Positions 19,794 through 30,435 of a stretch of DNA of 64,000 bases are shown here, piece by piece (position 1 is the stretch's first letter; each line of letters begins with the position of its first letter). The notes under the pieces were generated by a model. It saw nothing but the letters and a program-made list of their open reading frames with translations, had not been told where the DNA came from and ran no database searches. The DNA lies in NCBI GenBank assembly GCA_019358945.1, contig JAHHIE010000020.1, positions 35,542-99,541 on the forward strand, written 5' to 3'. Source of the DNA: Stenomitos rutilans HA7619-LM2. GTDB taxonomy: Bacteria; Cyanobacteriota; Cyanobacteriia; Leptolyngbyales; Leptolyngbyaceae. Both the position numbers and the translations under genes were made by a program.

Positions 19794-22397
19794 TCAACCA
19801 GGGGGGGCAGGATTTAATTGAGGCAGCACAACTTGCCGTTGAGCAATACGTAGGGCCGTCTGGTTAGATGCATCATAGACCCAAGCATCAAAAGAGTGTT
19901 TCCCTCGCGGTAAGCCTGCTAGATCAAGAGTAGCTGACCAACCGGAGTTTTGATAACGCTCATCCTTCAAAGCGTTTGCCACATCGGGTCGAGCAGTGCC
20001 AGTTTTGACGATGCCCAGTATTCGATGTTCCGTTCCTATTGTGAGGATGACCCAATGGCTAGCCGCAGAGTTCTTAGCCAATGCCCACCCTGCAAAAGTC
20101 AGCGTATTCTTAAGGGAACCACTCTCATTTACCTGGGCTATGTCAATATAACCAGCCAAATTAGAATCTGGCTGAGCAATAAATGTCGTTTGCTGAAGCT
20201 GTGCTAGATCAAACACTGGCTGCTGCTGAGGCAGATTGACTGGGAAAGAGGCGAGTTTTACTTCCACGTCAGGTTGAAAGACCATTGGGTTGTTCGTCAA
20301 TAGCTGAAAAGAGCTGACGGCTGTTAGGGGATGACCACTCAATAGCGAGACAGCTTCTGCTTGATCTTTTGGTAAGTAGCTTAGCAAAAGGCCATTTTGA
20401 GCGTTGTCTGGCACAACTCTGTAGATGCCAACAGTGCCATTGGTGTATGTCACTCGCATTCTGATGGGTGGGGTTCTAAAAAGGGCTTTGTAAAGCTTGC
20501 CTAACCATGAATAGCGAAACTCGATCGCAGCATAGGTTACAAGTCCATTCTCAGGTAAAGACTTTGTCTCTCGCCACTTCAAAGCAAAGGTTTGCTCCGC
20601 TGTTTCTGGTAAGCAAATACTTGTTTGGAGCTTTTCTAGCAAGGCAGCCTGCATCGCTACGGTTTCTGAGCCTAATGTAATGGAATCAGGCAGTTGCTGA
20701 GAAACGTTGTAATGGCAAAAAATATAGCGAAAGGTTTTTGGTTCTTCAAAAAAAGGATGTCTCTCGTCTATCGCCATAAACGAGTAAAGCAAGTAATCTC
20801 TCGGCGCTTTGGCTAAGCTCTCCAAATTAGTGTTGTCGAGGAAAGCGGTGTAGGCCGAGTAAGACTGAAAAATCGGTCTTGGCTGCCAGTTAATGTCATT
20901 TGCAGCCGCGATCGCGGCTTCCCAGGGCACAATATCGATCGATCGATTGCCAATCATTTTCTGAACTGACAAAGGCAACCGCCGTTGCTTAAAGTTATCA
21001 TGACTCAATTTGTCTAGATTCGCTCGATACTGGTCAAAGTGTATGACATTAACCAGATTATTCATTGCAGCTTGTGGCGCTAGAAACTCAAGGAAGCGAT
21101 CGATACTAGAAAGGTAGGGGAGAAACAAACTCGCACCCCAGAGGGATACCACCAGCGTATAGCTAAACAGAATGGATGCGAGCTGAATTCCTCGCTTTGA
21201 ACGAAGCCTGGAAATTTGCATGGCTACAATCCAGGGCGCTAGAGCAAAAAAGATTAATTCATGGCTACCCTGGCGCACAAAACCATGTTTAAAGCTAAGG
21301 AATAGGAGCACCGCAAGTGATAAGGAAAAACCCAAATCATTGCGGTATAGACCCGACGCTAGAAAGGCTAAAACGAACAGTAAAATAGAGGCTGCAAGCC
21401 AAACGTGGCGAAACTCTCCTACAATCCCCATTGCACTTGAGTATCCTGACGCAATCTCTAGTGAGCCTTTAATGTAAGCAAGCAGTGATGGTGAGGAAAA
21501 CAGGATGACAAGCAGTAAAGTCAAGCCATAGGTGAGATAGAAAAGGTACTTACCAGTGACTCTTTGCCTAAATTGGGTCTCACTAGCGGCGGCTTCGGGC
21601 TGCGATCGCCATCGAGAAAAGGCCGCTACAGCAACCTGTTTGATGAGCACTACAGTGCCAGAGACGATAAGGCATAGCCCAACGTAAGCGAAGCCTTGCA
21701 GGCGGTTAGGATTCAACAGAATTAGGGAAACGGTTCCTAACGTGATGAAGAAATCAGTAATCGCAAGCAAAGAGATTTCTTGATGTAACTTATGCTCAAT
21801 GGCTTGATATGCCCTGAAACTTAAGAAAATCAAGATCACTACAAAGGTGCATACACTAATTGTAAACTTAGTAAACAGTGCAAAACCTGAAAATACTCCC
21901 AGAAAAATGGCCTGCTGTCTGATCTTTTGGACGGGTAATAACAGCTCATTTGATAATAAAGTGAACAATAAGAGCAGAATCTGATACTCAGGGGGTACAC
22001 CTAATCCAGTTGCCAGAAGATAGAAAAAGCATAAGCCAATGAATAGTATGAGCTGCTGTAGAAAGCTTTTAAGACTACATAGTTTAATGACTGTGAGAAT
22101 AACAAGCGAGGCGTGTAATAATAATTGAAAACTAAACGTCAGCCACGTATTGTTTTCAAAGCCCATTGTTGTCAGAAGATAGCCAAGCGGCCCATACGTA
22201 AAAATAATATCTTCTCCAAAAACCAAGCCTTTATCTGCTGCATAGTTAATGGCATAGACCCAGGATGGATCGAGTCCTGTAGCAAGCGGTCTCAAATTCG
22301 GCAGAAACCGAATGAGAAGATAACCCATGCAGGTAATAAGAGCCACCAAAGAAAAAGTAAGCTTGAAATGTCTGGGCAACGTGTTATTAGGCAGCAT
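19794..22397 (-). CDS. Large polytopic membrane protein of the sugar cluster
   Basis: 867 aa, about 10 TM stretches then a soluble C-terminal domain; 36 nt after the S8 peptidase. Confidence 0.62.
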   Translation of the reverse strand: MLPNNTLPRHFKLTFSLVALITCMGYLLIRFLPNLRPLATGLDPSWVYAINYAADKGLVFGEDIIFTYGPLGYLLTTMGFENNTWLTFSFQLLLHASLVILTVIKLCSLKSFLQQLILFIGLCFFYLLATGLGVPPEYQILLLLFTLLSNELLLPVQKIRQQAIFLGVFSGFALFTKFTISVCTFVVILIFLSFRAYQAIEHKLHQEISLLAITDFFITLGTVSLILLNPNRLQGFAYVGLCLIVSGTVVLIKQVAVAAFSRWRSQPEAAASETQFRQRVTGKYLFYLTYGLTLLLVILFSSPSLLAYIKGSLEIASGYSSAMGIVGEFRHVWLAASILLFVLAFLASGLYRNDLGFSLSLAVLLFLSFKHGFVRQGSHELIFFALAPWIVAMQISRLRSKRGIQLASILFSYTLVVSLWGASLFLPYLSSIDRFLEFLAPQAAMNNLVNVIHFDQYRANLDKLSHDNFKQRRLPLSVQKMIGNRSIDIVPWEAAIAAANDINWQPRPIFQSYSAYTAFLDNTNLESLAKAPRDYLLYSFMAIDERHPFFEEPKTFRYIFCHYNVSQQLPDSITLGSETVAMQAALLEKLQTSICLPETAEQTFALKWRETKSLPENGLVTYAAIEFRYSWLGKLYKALFRTPPIRMRVTYTNGTVGIYRVVPDNAQNGLLLSYLPKDQAEAVSLLSGHPLTAVSSFQLLTNNPMVFQPDVEVKLASFPVNLPQQQPVFDLAQLQQTTFIAQPDSNLAGYIDIAQVNESGSLKNTLTFAGWALAKNSAASHWVILTIGTEHRILGIVKTGTARPDVANALKDERYQNSGWSATLDLAGLPRGKHSFDAWVYDASNQTALRIAQRQVVLPQLNPAPPG

Positions 22398-22433
22398 CGG
22401 GTTCGAGAATTCGGTTAGAGACGTTTAGAGAAC

Positions 22434-24107
22434 TTAATGAGCAGGCCTTGTCCACCAGGCGATCGCGTAGGGCTGGGTGGCTTCATTAACCTGGCGCTGA
22501 AACTGTACGCGCAATTTGTATCGTCCGGTTTCAGGCACTGGATGAAAAAGATGCTGGACGCTATCAACATCGCTGATCGATGACCAGATACTCTGATTGA
22601 CATCGTTGTCATCGGCACGCATGAGGTAAAGCGTGAGGGTGTTCAAGCCGCGATCGCGGAAGCTTTCCTCCATGTCAAACTCACCGTTGTTGTTTTTGTC
22701 TATCAGTTCCACTAGCCGATTCCAAACGAGTGTTGCGGAGACAAAGCTTCCCTTTTGCAACGGTTTGTCCAGCACATAATCTCGAAACGACGGCGTATCG
22801 GCTTCGGCTGCTTTAGTTTTCCCTTCGCTCTCACTTTTTAGCCCTACCGTGCGGTAGTCCCACCCGATCGCGGGTACGGCTGCAATTGGGGCATACTGAC
22901 CGGGGCTAAACTGCTGATAAGCGCGAAAGGCGTTTAGTTGCCCTGCACCCATCTGAGTGTTTAGGGGTACTTTGCGATCGCTATAAGCATCAGATTCAAT
23001 CCAGCTACGATTGTTCTTGTTCAGGATGGTGCGGCTCATGCCAAGAGTAAGCCCATCACCTGCATCTTGGATCTTGTCTGCTGAGTTGAGCAGCACGGCT
23101 TTCATGACTTGCTCACGCCGCGCATCAAGTGTCCAGGGGAGGGTACAGCCCGGCTGTATGCAACTTCGCCGCAGTTGGCGATCGCCATATTCTTGCAGTA
23201 GCGCTACGGTTGCCGTGACGTGAGGAGCCGCAAAGCTCGTGCCGCTGGAGGTCATCAGACTACCATTGAGAGCAACCAGGCTGACATCGTTACCGGGAGC
23301 CACCAGCCCAATCGCGCGGCGTGGCCCGACGTTACTTTCGATACCCGCGATCGCAGAACCTGACCCAGACGCATCACCCAGGTTGGCAAAGTCAAGCTTG
23401 CGAAAGATGCCTTCTAACCGGGTTGTAAAAGCAACATTAATGCCGTTGAAATTGTCGGTGGGAATGGAAATGCCGCCCTTGCCCTGATTGCCTGCAATGA
23501 CATATAGCACGTCATGCACACGGGCAGACCAATCAATACACTGGGTCAGCAGGGCATTACCGTCTAGCGTTGGATTCGATCGCGGATCTTGCCGCAACGA
23601 CTCACCAAAACTGAAGTTGATAGCTCGTACATCGCCGCCGTTTTGTTCCGCGACATATTGAGCCGATAAGCATTCTTCGGGTTGCCCGTAACGTTTGGGC
23701 GTTCCAGCGGCTGATGAATACAGTCGCGCCCCTGGTGCTACACCCGGTAGCCCCTTTGCTGCGCTGATCATAATGCTGGCAACGTTTTGAGCATGACCAT
23801 CCACATTGGCGTTCATGCGAGCTGGAGAATCACGGAAAAAGACGCGTACCAGCGGTACGGTGCGATGTTGCGTGACGGCTTTATCAATGCCAAACTGACC
23901 TGGGCGACCGATTTCCACCTGACCGATCGCAATTTTGCGTCCAATCAGGTTATACGGCGGAGCGTGTAGTCGTAAGGCGTCAATGCCAGCTTCCCCGACT
24001 GAACTCGACTGTGGGGCTTTGCTAACTGCTGCGGTGGCACCGAGTACGATCGCGCACACGCCTCCACTGAACCAGACTATCGTTCTCAGAACTTGCCGCC
24101 ACGCCAC
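22434..24107 (-). CDS. S8 family (subtilisin-like) serine peptidase
   Basis: DGHAQNVASIM (His), VIAGNQG (oxyanion Asn), SSGTSFAAPHVTATVAL (Ser); EF-hand-like loop DKNNNGEFDMEE. Confidence 0.88.
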   Translation of the reverse strand: MAWRQVLRTIVWFSGGVCAIVLGATAAVSKAPQSSSVGEAGIDALRLHAPPYNLIGRKIAIGQVEIGRPGQFGIDKAVTQHRTVPLVRVFFRDSPARMNANVDGHAQNVASIMISAAKGLPGVAPGARLYSSAAGTPKRYGQPEECLSAQYVAEQNGGDVRAINFSFGESLRQDPRSNPTLDGNALLTQCIDWSARVHDVLYVIAGNQGKGGISIPTDNFNGINVAFTTRLEGIFRKLDFANLGDASGSGSAIAGIESNVGPRRAIGLVAPGNDVSLVALNGSLMTSSGTSFAAPHVTATVALLQEYGDRQLRRSCIQPGCTLPWTLDARREQVMKAVLLNSADKIQDAGDGLTLGMSRTILNKNNRSWIESDAYSDRKVPLNTQMGAGQLNAFRAYQQFSPGQYAPIAAVPAIGWDYRTVGLKSESEGKTKAAEADTPSFRDYVLDKPLQKGSFVSATLVWNRLVELIDKNNNGEFDMEESFRDRGLNTLTLYLMRADDNDVNQSIWSSISDVDSVQHLFHPVPETGRYKLRVQFQRQVNEATQPYAIAWWTRPAH

Positions 24108-24351
24108 AACGGTTTCTCCACAAGATTAGTGTTTTGCCAAGCATTTTTTGAGGCATTAAGAATCCTCAAGCAATAAACCCAACGATTTTCTGGCTCTCAA
24201 GGCGAAGTTGATTAGGCGTCAATGAGTCGTTCAGCACAGGCACTCAGCCACTCATCGATCCCTTCACTCAAAGTTGACAATCTACTAGGGACTTGAATCA
24301 CAGTTTGTTAAACTAACTACAATACAGCGCCGCTAGGAGATCCATACCGCC

Positions 24352-25062
24352 ATGACCCAAACGCCATCCAGTAAAAAGCCGATTGTCGTTGCTCCATCGA
24401 TTCTATCAGCCGATTTTAGCCGCTTGGGCGACGAAATTCGCGCGGTTGATGAGGCTGGTGCCGATTGGATTCATGTAGACGTGATGGATGGTCGCTTTGT
24501 CCCCAATATCACGATCGGCCCGCTGATTGTAGAGGCAATTCGCCCCGTGACCCAAAAGCCGCTCGACGTTCATCTGATGATTGTGGAGCCAGAAAAGTAT
24601 GTGGAAGACTTTGCCAAAGCCGGAGCCGATCACATCTATGTGCACTGCGAACATAATGCCTCGCCGCACCTGCACCGGACATTGGGGCAAATTAAAGAAT
24701 TGGGTAAGCTTGCGGGTGTTGTACTGAATCCTGGTAGCCCTCTAGAGCTGATTGAGTATGTGCTTGAGCTTTGCGATTTGGTTTTGATCATGAGCGTCAA
24801 CCCTGGCTTTGGCGGGCAAGGCTTTATTCCAGGTGTGATACCCAAAATTCGTCAGTTGCGCCAAATGTGTGACGAGCGGGGTCTCGATCCCTGGATTGAA
24901 GTGGATGGCGGCTTGAAAGGTAACAACACCTGGCAAGTGCTGGAAGCGGGTGCAAACGCGATCGTGGCTGGATCGGCTGTGTTCAAAGCCCCCAGTTATG
25001 CTGAGGCGATCGAGGGCATTCGCAACAGCAAGCGACCAACTCCAGAGTTGGCGAAGGTTTAG
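24352..25062 (+). CDS. rpe: Ribulose-phosphate 3-epimerase
   Basis: [43 protein letters not shown]. Confidence 0.97.
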   Translation: MTQTPSSKKPIVVAPSILSADFSRLGDEIRAVDEAGADWIHVDVMDGRFVPNITIGPLIVEAIRPVTQKPLDVHLMIVEPEKYVEDFAKAGADHIYVHCEHNASPHLHRTLGQIKELGKLAGVVLNPGSPLELIEYVLELCDLVLIMSVNPGFGGQGFIPGVIPKIRQLRQMCDERGLDPWIEVDGGLKGNNTWQVLEAGANAIVAGSAVFKAPSYAEAIEGIRNSKRPTPELAKV

Positions 25063-25088
25063 CGTCTGGTCTTCAGTTTTGATCATGA

Positions 25089-25118
25089 GGGGGCGATCGT
25101 GTGACGATCGCCCCCTTT
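25089..25118 (+). terminator. Intrinsic terminator after rpe
   Basis: GGGGGCGATCGT gtg ACGATCGCCCCC TTT, 12-bp perfect stem. Confidence 0.75.
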
Positions 25119-25190
25119 GTCATAAGCATTAATGACAGAATCGCCGATTAATGTCTTAGTAGGAACTGTTGCGCTGAAAGGTCATCCTTA

Positions 25191-26789
25191 ATGTCGTCGC
25201 CTCACCCTCGGCTGGTTAGGATTGTTCGCCTTTTGAGTATCGCGTTGCTGGTGCTGGCAGTCTGCTTTCGGGTTATACACCTCGATCGTAAGGTGTACTG
25301 GCATGACGAAGCCTACACCTCTATGGTCATTACTGCCCGCCCTGGAAATTATCTTAGCCGAGGTCTGTTTCAAAACACCGTAGTGAAACCAGCAGATTTG
25401 CTGGCCTATCAGCACTTTGTACCCACGTTGTCTTTGACAGATATGATTGCGCGCAAAGGCGTTGAAGATGCTCAACATCCGCCTCTGTACTACATCCTTT
25501 TACGGTTTTGGGCAGAAGTGTGGGGAACCTCTCCGACCGTCACCCGTGGGTTTACAGCATTGCTCAGCCTACTGCTGTTTCCAGCCGTGTACTGGTTTTG
25601 TGTCGAGTTATTTGAATCTTCCCTTGTCGGCTGGATCGCGATCGCCCTCTTCGCCGTTTCGCCCTTCCAGTTGGTCTATGCGCAAGAAGCGCGGGAATAT
25701 GGGCTTTGGACAATTCTAAGCCTCGCTAGCAGTACGCTTTTGTTGCAAGCCATTCGGTCTCCTTCCTGGCGAAACTGGGTTTTGTATGGGGTGTCAATGG
25801 TGACAACACTTTATACAGCCTTATTTGCCGTGTGGCTTGCTGTTGGTCATTTTTTCTACCTTCTTGTTGTAGATGAAGGCAACCAGTTGATGAAGCTGCC
25901 CTGGCGGCTTGGCAAGCGCACGGTGCTTTTTGTCATTACGCTTCTGGTTGTTGGCTTACTCTTTATGCCCTGGGCGTATTTTGTGACCACGTCTGGCGGG
26001 TTACTAGAAAGCTCGACTTCGTGGATTACAGTGCCGTTGCCATTGATTGACAGCATTCAATCCACCATCTTTAATTTTAGCCGCAGCTTTGTCGATTTCA
26101 ATTTTGAGTTGAGTAATCCCGTTGCTTACGGGTTTGCAATTCCTGTTTTGATGCTCCAGGGGTATGCGATATTTGTGCTTTGCCGTCATGCTTCCAGGCG
26201 AATCTGGTGGTTTATGCTGACCTTTGTTGGTAGCACCGCATTGGCCTTTGGACTACCGGATTTATTGTCGGGTGGGCAGCGGTTCACCGTAACACGATAT
26301 ATCATTCCTTGTTTTGTTGGGCTGCAAATTGCGGTTGCTTATCTTCTAGCCATCTATTTAACCAGGCTGCAACGCTGGAAAATGCAGGCTGCAACGCTAG
26401 TTTTTTCCCTTCTCCTGACTATGGGAGTTGCGTCTAGCAGTGTATACATACAGTCAAATACCTGGTGGAATAAGGTACTCAATGCCAATTATGAGCAGGT
26501 TGCTGCGATCGTCAATGGAAGCGATCGACCGCTCATAGTTACCGATGCGTTTGGCTATAACCCTGCCAGCATGATCTCTTTGAGCTATCTTCTCAAGCCC
26601 GATGCTCAATTCTTGTTGTTGCCACCCGTTGGTAATGCTTTTTCACTTAAGACACTGCCTCAAGACGCTCACAACATTTTTTTAATGAATCTTCCAGAGG
26701 TGTTTCGCCGCCAATTTATCGCGAAATATCAACGATCGCTCACACCCATTTTTCAAGATTCGTGGAATGAACTGTGGAAGGTTCAATAA
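25191..26789 (+). CDS. GT39-like membrane glycosyltransferase
   Basis: 532 aa; VYWHDEAYTS, DAQHPPLYYILLRFW, many TM helices. Confidence 0.82.
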   Translation: MSSPHPRLVRIVRLLSIALLVLAVCFRVIHLDRKVYWHDEAYTSMVITARPGNYLSRGLFQNTVVKPADLLAYQHFVPTLSLTDMIARKGVEDAQHPPLYYILLRFWAEVWGTSPTVTRGFTALLSLLLFPAVYWFCVELFESSLVGWIAIALFAVSPFQLVYAQEAREYGLWTILSLASSTLLLQAIRSPSWRNWVLYGVSMVTTLYTALFAVWLAVGHFFYLLVVDEGNQLMKLPWRLGKRTVLFVITLLVVGLLFMPWAYFVTTSGGLLESSTSWITVPLPLIDSIQSTIFNFSRSFVDFNFELSNPVAYGFAIPVLMLQGYAIFVLCRHASRRIWWFMLTFVGSTALAFGLPDLLSGGQRFTVTRYIIPCFVGLQIAVAYLLAIYLTRLQRWKMQAATLVFSLLLTMGVASSSVYIQSNTWWNKVLNANYEQVAAIVNGSDRPLIVTDAFGYNPASMISLSYLLKPDAQFLLLPPVGNAFSLKTLPQDAHNIFLMNLPEVFRRQFIAKYQRSLTPIFQDSWNELWKVQ

Positions 26790-26876
26790 TCACAGAGATT
26801 GTGAGAAAAGTGATACAGGATGTATGGCAAATTATTTTCGCAACTGGCGTTGAGCGAGAAGTCGATCGCGCACAAC

Positions 26877-27045
26877 CTAGGGCGTGTTTTAAAACCCTCG
26901 AAAGCCCCCCACCCCCAATTCTGGGGGCTTCCAAACAGGCTTCAAAGTCCCCCAATCTTGGGGGCTTAAAGCCCTTTGGGCATACAAGAAAAGGGGGCAG
27001 AAGCTTCAGCAACGAAGCGATTAGGAGTTTTAAAACACAACCTAG
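26877..27045. mobile_element. MITE-like element with ~15-bp imperfect TIRs and CTAG direct repeats
   Basis: CTAG-GGCGTGTTTTAAAAC ... GTTTTAAAACACAAC-CTAG; internal CCCCC/GGGGG stems; no ORF for a transposase. Confidence 0.72.
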
Positions 27046-27725
27046 AAACCACATCGTTTCAGTGCGCCATCGAGAGACACGTTAAAATTATAGCCTCGCT
27101 CGACTGTTGGAAAGTAACCGGGAGGCGGTGGTGCCATGTTGGGTTCCCTGCCCTGCTTGTAATCCATCCGCTTGGTTTGTGGGTTGTATGTCCATGCAAT
27201 CAGCCATTCGCCAGAAAGCGTTTGCCATCCCACCTGGTCATACATTTTGCGGTAGTCACCCAGTGCTTTCAAAATATTTTGCTGTGCCGTAAAGCCAAAT
27301 TTACCCTCGCTAGCAGCACTCCAAAGCGCATCTACTGTTTTGAGGTCTGTGCAGGAGAAGGTATCCATCTCATCCTGGGGAGTGTATCCCAGTGCTTGGG
27401 CTTTTGGCCCTGCGGCATCGAGAAGGCGAAGGTCGGTTTCTCGATCGGCGGCTTTCCAATCTTTTTTCTGAAGGTCGGCTTTCAATTGGCTGTAATCGAC
27501 GTGGCGATCGCTGGCGAGTGCAAGTTGCCCAGATGCAGCAAGGGGTGCAGATGTAGAAGGCGATGGAGAAGGAGTGAGTGGCGCAGCAGAGTGAGTAGAG
27601 TTCGCCTCGCTGAATGAATTAACCCTTGTATCAGACTGACGAAACCACCAAAACCCACCACCCATTAAGCTAGCGGTGATTAAAAAGGCAAGTATTAAAG
27701 CCGGAGTTTCATTTTTTTGTGGCAT
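27042..27725 (-). CDS. GUN4-domain membrane-anchored protein
   Basis: N-terminal TM; YSQLKADLQKKDWKAADRETDLRLL...FSCTDLKTVDALWSAASEGKFGFTAQQNI resembles GUN4 domain. Confidence 0.78.
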   Translation of the reverse strand: MPQKNETPALILAFLITASLMGGGFWWFRQSDTRVNSFSEANSTHSAAPLTPSPSPSTSAPLAASGQLALASDRHVDYSQLKADLQKKDWKAADRETDLRLLDAAGPKAQALGYTPQDEMDTFSCTDLKTVDALWSAASEGKFGFTAQQNILKALGDYRKMYDQVGWQTLSGEWLIAWTYNPQTKRMDYKQGREPNMAPPPPGYFPTVERGYNFNVSLDGALKRCGF

Positions 27726-28366
27726 ACGATCGAAGGTGCATTTAAGACAAAAGGATTCTCTGTCAACCGCTGCTCAACTGCTAGAGAAGAGAACAGTTAA
27801 TGGGTAGAAGCGTCTTAGAACAATAGAGAAACTGAATAATTGAGCAATGAAACAATAGCTACAAAAGTAATAGGGCTATACGCAAAGTTTAACTTTCTAC
27901 TGAGTCAGAAAACAGCACAGAACTGAAGAGATTGAGCTGTTTAGATGATCTTTATATGTTGAGATATAGATACATCTAAACGAACCGAACGCTTCTAGTT
28001 TTCAAGAGATAAGGCAAGAAGTATACAAATCTGTAGGGACAAATTATACTTGTGGTTTTCCATAAAATCTTCCATGATTGGAGTTGAAAGCTTTTATAAG
28101 TGCTAATTGGCATTGGCAGAAAAGCTGCTCTACCGAAACGTTTGTCATGATTGCTCTGGCTGCTTCTTAGGCTTCTTTACAAAAGGCTTTTGATTGCGTT
28201 TAGAGGAACTGTTGATGAGGGCGATCGCTTGTTGCTTTTATGGATAGATTGTGTGGCAAAGCTGATTGACTTCAAGAATGGTATCCGTTCAAACACGAAA
28301 TTTTAATGACAATCGGTTTTCGGTCAGAGGTTCACATTCAACGTTCAACTGGAGTTCAGTGAACCC

Positions 28367-30106
28367 ATGCTTCAAGGATGGATTCAAATTGCATTAACGC
28401 TACTCATTGTGGTAGCAATTACTCCTGTTCTTGGGGAGTATATGGCTCGTGTCTATTTAGGACAGCGAACTTTTTTAGACCCACTCTTAAAACCGATCGA
28501 GCAGATCATTCTGAAACTTAGTGGCGTACAGAGCCGTGAAGATATGACGGGTTGGCAGTATGCGCGATCGGTGCTTTACAGCAATCTCGCGATGGCGCTG
28601 CTGCTAGCGTTGATCATTGTGAATCAAGCGTGGTTACCGTTTAACCCAACCGGGTTGAGTGCGCCGACCTGGGACACTACATTACATACGGTGATTTCAT
28701 TTATCACAAATACCAATCAGCAGCACTATTCTGGCGAATCGACCTACGGGTATTTCGCACAGTTTGCAGGGTTAGGATATATGTTTTTTGTCTCGGCTGC
28801 AACTGGATTAGCGGTCGGGATTGCATTTATTCGTGGCTTGACGGGTAGACCACTCGGTAATTTTTATGTGGATCTGACGTTATCCATTACTCGCATTCTG
28901 TTGCCGATCGGTATTATCGGTACGATCCTTTTCATTGCGGCGGGTGTCCCAGAAACGCTGGCAGGCCCTGTGGTCATTCCCACACTGGAAAATCCTGCCA
29001 TTAGTCAAGCGATCGCGCGGGGGCCTGTCGCTCACTATGAAATCCTCAAGCAGCTTGGTGAGAATGGTGGCGGATTCTTTGCCATCAACTCGGCGCATCC
29101 CTTCGAGAATCCCAACCCCTTTACCAATTTGTTGCAGATTGTGGGCATGGTGGCGATTCCAGCCTCGTTTATTTATACCTATGGCGTGTTTGCTAATAAT
29201 CGCAAGCAAGCCTGGTTGGTGTATGGGATGGTGCTGGCGATTTCGGTGACGTTTATCATTGTGACGGCGATCGGTGAGTATAACGGCAATCCGGCAGTGA
29301 ATGCGTTGCTGGGTGGTCAAGCGCCGAACCTGGAAGGGAAGGAAGTCCGGTTTGGGTGGGCACAGTCTGCTTTGTTTGCTGCCATTACAACCGGAACAAT
29401 GTGTGGTGCGGTCAATAGCTTGCACGATTCGTTTATGCCCAATGGTGGCTTTGTCACGCTGGCAAATATGTTTCTGCAAATTATTTGGGGTGGGCAGGGG
29501 ACGGGCACGGCGTATCTCTTTGCCTACCTGCTGTTGGCAGTCTTTGTGACAGGGCTGATGGTGGGTCGCACTCCCGAATTTTTGGGACGCAAGATTGAGA
29601 AGCGAGAGGTTGTACTGGCAAGCTTTTTAATTCTACTGGTGCATCCGATCGCCATTCTCATTCCCGGCGCGATCGCAATGGCGTTGCCGAGCGCTCCGGA
29701 TGGAACCACTTTACAGGGCTTCTACAACGGTATTGCCAACCCCAGTTTTCACGGTTTGACAGAGGTGCTTTACGAATACGCTTCCGCAGCGGCTAATAAT
29801 GGTTCTGGCTTTGAAGGGCTATTGGACAGCCAACCTGCTCCCTCAGCGCTGTGGTGGAATCTTAGCGCGAGCTTTAGCCTGCTGGTGGGACGCTATGTGC
29901 CGATCGTGGCGTTGCTGCTGTTGGCTGATAGTATGTCGCGCAAGCAGCCCGTGCCAATGACCACTGGCACGCTTCGCACCGATACCTGGCTCTTTACGGG
30001 TGTGACAGCAGGCGTGATTTTGATTATGGGTGCGCTGTCGTTCTTTCCGGTGCTGGCGTTGGGGCCGATCGCCGAAGCCTTTCAGATTGCCAAGGGGATT
30101 GGGTAA
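28367..30106 (+). CDS. kdpA: Potassium-transporting ATPase subunit KdpA
   Basis: [30 protein letters not shown] motifs. Confidence 0.96.
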   Translation: MLQGWIQIALTLLIVVAITPVLGEYMARVYLGQRTFLDPLLKPIEQIILKLSGVQSREDMTGWQYARSVLYSNLAMALLLALIIVNQAWLPFNPTGLSAPTWDTTLHTVISFITNTNQQHYSGESTYGYFAQFAGLGYMFFVSAATGLAVGIAFIRGLTGRPLGNFYVDLTLSITRILLPIGIIGTILFIAAGVPETLAGPVVIPTLENPAISQAIARGPVAHYEILKQLGENGGGFFAINSAHPFENPNPFTNLLQIVGMVAIPASFIYTYGVFANNRKQAWLVYGMVLAISVTFIIVTAIGEYNGNPAVNALLGGQAPNLEGKEVRFGWAQSALFAAITTGTMCGAVNSLHDSFMPNGGFVTLANMFLQIIWGGQGTGTAYLFAYLLLAVFVTGLMVGRTPEFLGRKIEKREVVLASFLILLVHPIAILIPGAIAMALPSAPDGTTLQGFYNGIANPSFHGLTEVLYEYASAAANNGSGFEGLLDSQPAPSALWWNLSASFSLLVGRYVPIVALLLLADSMSRKQPVPMTTGTLRTDTWLFTGVTAGVILIMGALSFFPVLALGPIAEAFQIAKGIG

Positions 30107-30116
30107 GTGATGCTAT

Positions 30117-30293
30117 ATGATCCCCGAAACTTCTCTGACCTGTGCTGAAGGCGTTTCTCCTGGCTTGCAGCAGGCAATCAATATATATCGCTCCAGTCCT
30201 CTCTCCGTTGCTAATTTCTTTGGTCTGGGGGCTGTGCTAATCCTCACGCTTCTCGCCAGTCAGAAACTCGTCCTTAGACTGCATGCTCAGTGA
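30117..30293 (+). CDS. Candidate 58-aa small membrane protein between kdpA and kdpB
   Basis: ATG...TGA ORF just under the 60-aa track cutoff: MIPETSLTCAEGVSPGLQQAINIYRSSPLSVANFFGLGAVLILTLLASQKLVLRLHAQ; one hydrophobic segment; no clear SD. Confidence 0.35.
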   Translation: MIPETSLTCAEGVSPGLQQAINIYRSSPLSVANFFGLGAVLILTLLASQKLVLRLHAQ

Positions 30294-30435
30294 CAGTAGC
30301 ATTGCTTTGCTTCATTCCAGCGGATGACGATGTTAGAACGCCAGTGGCATCGAAGACCGTTTTAAGCAATGCCGAAGACAAGACTGTCTCAATCATCTCA
30401 ACCCAACCTTTACGCCCAACACGGCATTGTCTTCT

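Noticed and set aside
27726-28366. ydaO-type (c-di-AMP) riboswitch upstream of kdpA
   Set aside because: Looked for conserved ydaO blocks in the 640-bp leader and found none by eye; an Infernal scan would settle it.
28880-29479. 199-aa minus-strand ORF
   Set aside because: Antisense to kdpA; His/Arg-rich shadow translation.
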